Assembly: GCA_002397345.1 (NCBI GenBank)
Contig: DHAH01000087.1
Coordinates: forward strand, 17,328-26,594
Length of the DNA stretch: 9,267 nt
Origin: Clostridiales bacterium UBA4959
GTDB lineage: Bacteria; Bacillota; Clostridia; Oscillospirales; CAG-272
Direction of reading: 5' to 3'
Under the pieces are notes generated by a model, which saw only the letters and a program-made list of their open reading frames with translations, did no database searches and was not told the origin of the DNA. Each line of letters starts with the position of its first letter. Positions within the stretch are counted from its first letter, which is position 1. Of this stretch, positions 5,961 to 9,267 are shown one piece after another. The position numbers and the translations under genes were made by a program.

Positions 5961-6914
5961 TCATAATTTTTTTACAATTCGAAGCTTCGCGCTGTGCGAT
6001 CTGGGGTTGTCCTCCAGTTCCTCGCGGCAGGGCGTGAGCGGCTTTTTATTCACTAAAGCAATCACAGGCTTTTTTCCGCATATACACACGGGAAAATCAT
6101 GCGGACAGGTGCAGCCCTTCTGCAATTCCGCAAAAACCTGCTTGACAATACGGTCCTCCAGCGAATGGAAGGTTATAACCGCGAGCCTGCCGCCGGGCGC
6201 CAGCGCCGATACGAGATCGCGTATCGTCGGCGAGATGACCTCAAGTTCGCCGTTGACCTCGATGCGTATCGCCTGAAAAGTGCGCTTCGCCGGATGTGAA
6301 TAACTTTTATTCTGACCGTTTCTCGTTCTGTAATTTCCGCGAGGCAGCTCCGGCACAGCGGAAGCTATCACCGACGCCAATTCCGTTGTGGTACGCAGCG
6401 GCGACGACGCGCGCGCCGCGATAATTTTGCCCGCTATTCGGCTGGCGTAACGTTCCTCGCCATATTCGCGTATTATCTTTGTCAGTCTGTCCGCGCTGTA
6501 GCCGTTGACAACGTCATACGCTGTCATGGTGTCGCGGCGGTCCATGCGCATATCCAGCGGCGCGTCTTTCATATATGAAAATCCGCGATCGGGGTTGTCA
6601 AGCTGATATGACGACACACCCAAATCGATCAAAGCGCCGTTTGGCCGAACCGAGCCCAGTATCTCTTTTATCTCGTTAAAATTACTGTTAATAAATATAA
6701 TTTTTTCGCTGTAGGCATATAATCTGCGGCTTGCCGCCTGTATCGCGTCGCGGTCACGGTCAAGCGCTATCAGCTTGCCTTCATTAAGGCGGCTCGCGAT
6801 CAGCGCCGAGTGACCCCCGCCGCCCACAGTGCAGTCGACATATATACCGTCGGGGTTTATATCAAGTCCGGCTATGCACTCGTCAGCCATGACCGGTTTG
6901 TGACTAAATTCCAT
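5961..6914 (-). CDS. rsmH: RsmH, 16S rRNA (cytosine-1402-N4)-methyltransferase
   Basis: This SAM-dependent enzyme, formerly MraW, methylates N4 of C1402 in the decoding centre of 16S rRNA and is encoded almost universally beside mraZ. The 317 residues match the usual length of about 310. Motifs: KPVMADECI at 6-14, SAM-binding GGGGHS at 31-36, DLGVSSYQLD (97-106) followed by RGFSY (110-114), the family signature HPAKRTFQAIRIEVN (207-221), FHSLEDR (249-255), a cysteine-rich CTCPHDFPVCICG (268-280) common in Gram-positive members, and the C-terminal NPRSHSAKLR (303-312). The ATG at 6912-6914 places HKPVM normally near the N-terminus. The only ribosome-site candidate is a weak GGAAAA about 6 nt upstream. 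It lies 112 nt after mraZ, with no terminator seen between them, so both are probably read from the mraZ promoter. Confidence 0.98.
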   Translation of the reverse strand: MEFSHKPVMADECIAGLDINPDGIYVDCTVGGGGHSALIASRLNEGKLIALDRDRDAIQAASRRLYAYSEKIIFINSNFNEIKEILGSVRPNGALIDLGVSSYQLDNPDRGFSYMKDAPLDMRMDRRDTMTAYDVVNGYSADRLTKIIREYGEERYASRIAGKIIAARASSPLRTTTELASVIASAVPELPRGNYRTRNGQNKSYSHPAKRTFQAIRIEVNGELEVISPTIRDLVSALAPGGRLAVITFHSLEDRIVKQVFAELQKGCTCPHDFPVCICGKKPVIALVNKKPLTPCREELEDNPRSHSAKLRIVKKL

Positions 6915-7026
6915 TTTTTATTTTCCATAATAATACTGTCATGTATTATCGTTCTTTATTATCATAAACCTTGTTTTGATCATTCGCTTATTTGCCCGCG
7001 TATTTTTACGCCGGCGTCCCGCCCGG

Positions 7027-7446
7027 TTAAAAACCGAGTCTTATCATCATTGCTTCCATCTCCGCGGTATCGGCTGCCGATTGGTTTTCGTTCCACACCG
7101 TTTCGCTCCACAGCTCCACATGGTCGCCCGCGCCGATAACCTTGATGTTTTTATCCAGTCCCGCGTATTCGCACAGATTGGCGGGTATGAGTATCCTGCC
7201 CTGCGCGTCAAACTCCGCTTCGAACGCGGATGAATAGATAAACCGTTTGAGCGCTCTCGCTTCGGTGCCCGGCAGCGCGTCAAGCTTGGCTGTATACGTT
7301 GCCCACGCGGCGGTATTATACACCGAAACGCACTTGTCTATACTTTTTGTCAGCACCGCGCGCCCGCCCATCTCGTCGCGCAGTTTCGAGGGCAGCGTCA
7401 CGCGGTTTTTGGTATCGAGCATATGGCTGTATTCGCCCAAAAACAT
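7027..7446 (-). CDS. mraZ: MraZ, transcriptional regulator of the dcw cluster
   Basis: MraZ is a ring-forming DNA-binding protein of the AbrB/SpoVT fold that represses its own dcw operon in characterised bacteria. The 139-residue length is typical. It begins MFLGEYSHMLDTKNRVTLPS and contains the two family repeats, DTKNRVTLPSKLR (11-23) and DAQGRILIPANLCEYA (80-95), which hold the DNA-contacting DxKGR-type loops. It ends in LGF, as many members do. The ATG at 7444-7446 has only a modest purine-rich stretch (GAGGGAAGG) more than 10 nt upstream. It is the first gene after a strong promoter at 7622-7650 and a candidate MraZ operator at 7588-7612, consistent with autoregulation. Confidence 0.98.
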   Translation of the reverse strand: MFLGEYSHMLDTKNRVTLPSKLRDEMGGRAVLTKSIDKCVSVYNTAAWATYTAKLDALPGTEARALKRFIYSSAFEAEFDAQGRILIPANLCEYAGLDKNIKVIGAGDHVELWSETVWNENQSAADTAEMEAMMIRLGF

Positions 7447-7587
7447 ATCGCGCCGCCGCCTTCCCTCACATTAGTGGAATTTTACCCGCTGTATAAGCGG
7501 GAATAATGCCCTGTTCGGCACTCGGATAAATTTAATTTCAATCGATTTTGGTTTGTGAAGCTCTTTTGCTTTACTCGCATGCATGTC
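7447..7587 (-). other. Leader region of mraZ mRNA with two small hairpins
   Basis: From the predicted start near 7614 to the mraZ ATG the leader is about 165 nt. It contains a 6-bp stem CCCGCT / AGCGGG (7485-7501) and a shorter TGCC / GGCA stem at about 7508-7521. Neither is followed by a T-tract on the minus strand. No reading frame with a ribosome site and no recognisable riboswitch core was seen. Confidence 0.35.
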
Positions 7588-7612
7588 CCCACTTTGTGAC
7601 ACTTCACTCCAC
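7588..7612 (-). promoter_or_regulatory. Candidate MraZ operator: GTG repeats with 10-bp period
   Basis: On the minus strand GTGGA (7608-7612), GTGTC (7598-7602) and GTGGG (7588-7592) start exactly 10 bp apart; an extra GTGAA fills one gap (7603-7607). Characterised MraZ proteins bind short TGG-containing direct repeats at one-helical-turn spacing before their own gene. The array begins at about +1 of the promoter at 7622-7650, a good location for repression. The middle copy is degenerate. Confidence 0.7.
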
Positions 7613-7650
7613 CCGTATATAATTATACGGTATACAGCGAAGTTTTGCAA
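7613..7650 (-). promoter_or_regulatory. Main promoter of the dcw cluster (mraZ promoter)
   Basis: The -35 is TTGCAA (7645-7650), the spacer is 17 nt and the -10 is a perfect TATAAT (7622-7627), giving a transcription start at about 7614-7615. The -10 lies within a perfect inverted repeat, CCGTATA (7613-7619) and TATACGG (7624-7630) with a 4-nt centre, which could be a second regulatory dyad. The promoter follows the coaD terminator and directly precedes the GTG repeat array. Confidence 0.8.
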
Positions 7651-7680
7651 TACGGTTTTATAAATTTATTCGATATAAAC

Positions 7681-7722
7681 ACAAAATAAACGCGGAGAAA
7701 AGAACATCTTTTCTCCGCGTTT
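7681..7722 (-). terminator. Intrinsic terminator of the rsmD-coaD transcript
   Basis: A 16-bp perfect stem (7688-7703 with 7707-7722; core ACGCGGAGAAAAGA) encloses a 3-nt loop. On the minus strand it is followed by a T-rich run, TTTATTTT counting the last stem bases. It lies 69 nt after the coaD stop and before the mraZ promoter, separating the two units. The remainder of the coaD-mraZ gap (7723-7791) holds nothing recognisable. Confidence 0.85.
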
Positions 7723-7791
7723 TCGCGTAATCAGAACATATTTTCGACATCTATCAGCACACTATGATTTCCACGTTATTCCATTTTTCGA

Positions 7792-8256
7792 CTAATTATC
7801 AAGCAGTGTTATCACGGATTCGGGAATATAACCGTGCAGCGGTTTTTTATATTTAATCAGCTCGCGGACAACCGTGGAGCTGATATGCGAAAATTCCGGC
7901 TTCGAGGGTATTAATATCGTTTCAACCTCGCGGTCGAACGAGCGATTGATATTAGCCAGTCCCAGTTCATAATCGAAATCAACCATCCCCCGTACACCCT
8001 TGACGATATATTTTATCTCATGGTCGCGCATGTAATCGACAAGCATCCCGTCCGACAGTCCGATCGTAACATTTGGCAGCTCCGCGCATGACAAACGCAG
8101 CATTTCAAGCCGCTTTTGTGATGTAAATGTATACCGCTTGTCACTGTTGTCGAACACCACCGCGTAAACTTCGCCGAATAAAAGCGCGGCGCGATTTATA
8201 ATATCAGCATGTCCGACTGTGACAGGGTCAAAGCTGCCCGGAATAATGCACTTCAT
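7792..8256 (-). CDS. coaD: CoaD, phosphopantetheine adenylyltransferase
   Basis: This cytoplasmic enzyme catalyses the fourth step of coenzyme A synthesis, joining 4'-phosphopantetheine and ATP to give dephospho-CoA. It is a 154-residue nucleotidyltransferase-fold protein of standard length (about 160). The N-terminus is PGSFDPVTVGH (6-16) with the catalytic TxGH at 13-16. The substrate loop VKGVRGMVDFDYE is at 85-97, and the C-terminal nucleotide-binding ISSTVVRE at 125-132. Lys takes the place of Arg in the common VRG(L/I)R form, a conservative change. Its ATG overlaps the rsmD stop (ATGA, 8253-8256), so the two are translationally coupled. GGAGG lies 10 nt upstream, inside rsmD. The intrinsic terminator at 7681-7722 ends the unit. 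Confidence 0.98.
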   Translation of the reverse strand: MKCIIPGSFDPVTVGHADIINRAALLFGEVYAVVFDNSDKRYTFTSQKRLEMLRLSCAELPNVTIGLSDGMLVDYMRDHEIKYIVKGVRGMVDFDYELGLANINRSFDREVETILIPSKPEFSHISSTVVRELIKYKKPLHGYIPESVITLLDN

Positions 8257-8831
8257 TCACCGATAACCTCCGCGCCCTCCGTTTTATCGCCCACATAATC
8301 ATACACCGTTATATAAACCCTGCCATAACGGTTGTGGCGGCGTATTATATAGCCTGCCGCGTCGACAGGGTCGCGCATGTCGCACTCGGTTATCACGACG
8401 GAGCCCGGCGCGGGTATCTCCGCGCGGTGCAGTTTGCCGAGTATATCGCCCACAGACTTGTCCGTATACGGCGGATCAACGAAGATAATATCAAACTGCT
8501 CCCGACGCGCGAGCGAACGGATCAGCGCCTGCGCGTCGCTGCGCAATACGCGGCACCTGTTCCAAAGCTTGGTTTTTTGTGCGTTGCGCTTGATTATATC
8601 GACAGCGTCGATACCCGAGTCGCAAAGCAGCGCCGTTCCCGCGCCGCGCGAAAGCGCCTCCAGCCCCATCTGACCAGAGCCGGCGAACAAGTCGAGAACG
8701 CGCCTGCCCTCAAGATCGAATTGGATCATACTGAAAACCGCTTCTTTAATACGCTCCTGTGTGGGGCGAGTAGCCTCGCCCGCGAGTGTTTCAAGGCGCG
8801 TCCCGCGCGCCGTGCCTGTAATGATACGCAT
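8253..8831 (-). CDS. rsmD: RsmD, 16S rRNA (guanine-966-N2)-methyltransferase
   Basis: This SAM-dependent enzyme methylates N2 of G966 in helix 31 of 16S rRNA during 30S assembly. It has 192 residues, the usual family size. It begins MRIITGTARG and shows TRPTQERIKEAVFS at 21-34, SAM motif I VLDLFAGSGQMGLEALSRGA at 45-64, and the catalytic DPPY at 119-122, typical of N2-guanine and N6-adenine methyltransferases. The frame opens 12 codons earlier (8867), but the ATG at 8829-8831 has AGGAGG only 5 nt upstream and matches the conserved family N-terminus, so it is chosen. The upstream extension would enter the repeat at 8852-8908. The rsmD-coaD pair is a common arrangement in Bacillota. Confidence 0.97.
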   Translation of the reverse strand: MRIITGTARGTRLETLAGEATRPTQERIKEAVFSMIQFDLEGRRVLDLFAGSGQMGLEALSRGAGTALLCDSGIDAVDIIKRNAQKTKLWNRCRVLRSDAQALIRSLARREQFDIIFVDPPYTDKSVGDILGKLHRAEIPAPGSVVITECDMRDPVDAAGYIIRRHNRYGRVYITVYDYVGDKTEGAEVIGE

Positions 8832-8851
8832 TTGAACCTCCTGCTTGGTTT

Positions 8852-8908
8852 GGGAACGGAGGTACACGCGGGGGGATAAGATCCCCCCACACCCCCACAG
8901 AGATGGGT
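8852..8908 (-). repeat. GC-rich intergenic hairpin repeat, copy A (between glmS and rsmD)
   Basis: The left arm, 8852-8875, begins GGGAACGG. The centre is a perfect 8-bp hairpin GGGGGGAT / ATCCCCCC (8870-8888, 3-nt loop). The right arm, 8884-8908, has two CCCCC blocks and GGGT. Both arms align without gaps to the element at 2353-2431, in the same orientation relative to the genes. On the minus strand no T-run follows the hairpin, so it is a poor terminator even though it lies just after the glmS stop. It ends about 10 nt before the rsmD ribosome-binding site. Confidence 0.7.
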
Positions 8909-8922
8909 TAAAATAAATTACC

Positions 8923-9267
8923 CTACTCTACTGTTACACTCTTTGCCAGATTGCGCGGTTTGTCAACGTCGCAGCCCCGTTCTACCGCGGTATAATAGGC
9001 GTAAAGCTGCAGCGGTACGATGCCTGCTATCGGCATAACGAACTCATGCGCGTCGGGCAGCTCGATGACATCGTTGCAGAAGTCCGCATTCTCGCACATA
9101 CCGTGTTTTGCCGCGAGAATCACATGCGCGCCCCGCGCTTTGACTTCTTTTATATTGTTTATCGTCTTTTCGGCGACGCCTTCCGCCGTTATGCAGGCGA
9201 TAACCGGCACACCTTCGGTTATCAGCGAGATCGTGCCGTGCTTCAGCTCGCCCGCGGCGTAGGCTTC
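8923..9267 (-). CDS. glmS: GlmS, glutamine-fructose-6-phosphate aminotransferase (C-terminal 114 residues; runs off the right edge)
   Basis: GlmS converts fructose-6-phosphate and glutamine to glucosamine-6-phosphate and glutamate, the entry step to UDP-GlcNAc and the cell wall. Only the end of the C-terminal isomerase (SIS) domain is present. It opens with EAYAAGELKHGTISLI and ends CDVDKPRNLAKSVTVE, the near-invariant GlmS C-terminus. Local His10 (in ELKH) and Lys109 (in LAKSVTVE) correspond to E. coli His504 and Lys603 of the isomerase site; the Glu488 equivalent would lie just outside the window. The remaining length, 114 residues, equals the E. coli segment. The stop is TAG at 8923-8925. 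The glmS ribozyme of Gram-positive bacteria, if present, would lie beyond the right edge. Confidence 0.98.
   Translation of the reverse strand, partial: EAYAAGELKHGTISLITEGVPVIACITAEGVAEKTINNIKEVKARGAHVILAAKHGMCENADFCNDVIELPDAHEFVMPIAGIVPLQLYAYYTAVERGCDVDKPRNLAKSVTVE

Noticed and set aside
6930..6949. 7-bp inverted repeat ATAATAC / GTATTAT between mraZ and rsmH
   Set aside because: It is short, AT-only except for one pair, lies in an AT-rich gap and has no T-tract; expected by chance.
8870..8888. GGGGGGAT / ATCCCCCC stem as an intrinsic terminator of glmS
   Set aside because: The stem is strong, but GCGTGTACC follows it and not a T-run on the minus strand; it is better described as the core of the repeat.
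1..9267. CRISPR array, tRNA, rRNA, insertion sequence, phage or defence genes
   Set aside because: No regularly spaced long repeats, no cloverleaf or rRNA-like segment, and no transposase or integrase motifs were found in either strand; all long minus-strand frames are housekeeping genes.

Overview
The window is a stretch of core bacterial chromosome. All nine genes are on the minus strand, so transcription runs from high to low coordinates. The gene set, strong Shine-Dalgarno sites (for example AGGAGG before rsmD), a classical -35/-10 promoter before mraZ, PASTA repeats on the division transpeptidase and a DAP-type MurE all point to a Gram-positive Bacillota, most likely a Clostridia-like anaerobe. 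No ribosomal RNA or other marker allows a finer placement. No defence, mobile or secondary-metabolism system was found; the unusual material is in the intergenic DNA and in a few gene details.

Right part (about 7790-9267): the C-terminal end of glmS (glucosamine-6-phosphate synthase, feeding UDP-GlcNAc synthesis), then rsmD (16S rRNA m2G966 methyltransferase) overlapping coaD (phosphopantetheine adenylyltransferase) by 4 bases. A hairpin plus T-tract at 7681-7722 closes this transcription unit.

Middle part (about 5885-7650): a consensus-like promoter (TTGCAA, 17 bp, TATAAT) with an array of GTG-containing repeats at 10-bp spacing just downstream of it, a good candidate MraZ operator. It drives mraZ and rsmH, the start of the division and cell wall (dcw) cluster. 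A second promoter with an extended -10 lies after rsmH and appears to start a subunit carrying ftsL. That promoter implies that ftsL translation begins at a TTG codon inside the longest open frame.

Left part (1-5885): an FtsL-like septal protein with a long cytoplasmic tail, a class B penicillin-binding protein with two PASTA domains (FtsI/PBP2B/SpoVD type), murE and the first half of murF. The order ftsL-PBP-murE-murF resembles the proteobacterial dcw order; in Bacillus subtilis spoVD lies between pbpB and murE, and mraY follows murE. The products act together: GlmS supplies amino sugar, MurE and MurF add DAP and D-Ala-D-Ala to the UDP-MurNAc peptide, and FtsL and the PBP cross-link the product at the septum.

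The most noteworthy non-genic signals are: (a) two related copies of a GC-rich hairpin repeat before murE and before rsmD; (b) ATTGACA-like heptamer arrays directly abutting the stop codons of ftsL and the PBP gene; (c) a 12-bp tandem repeat inside murE; (d) a codon-usage shift in murF.
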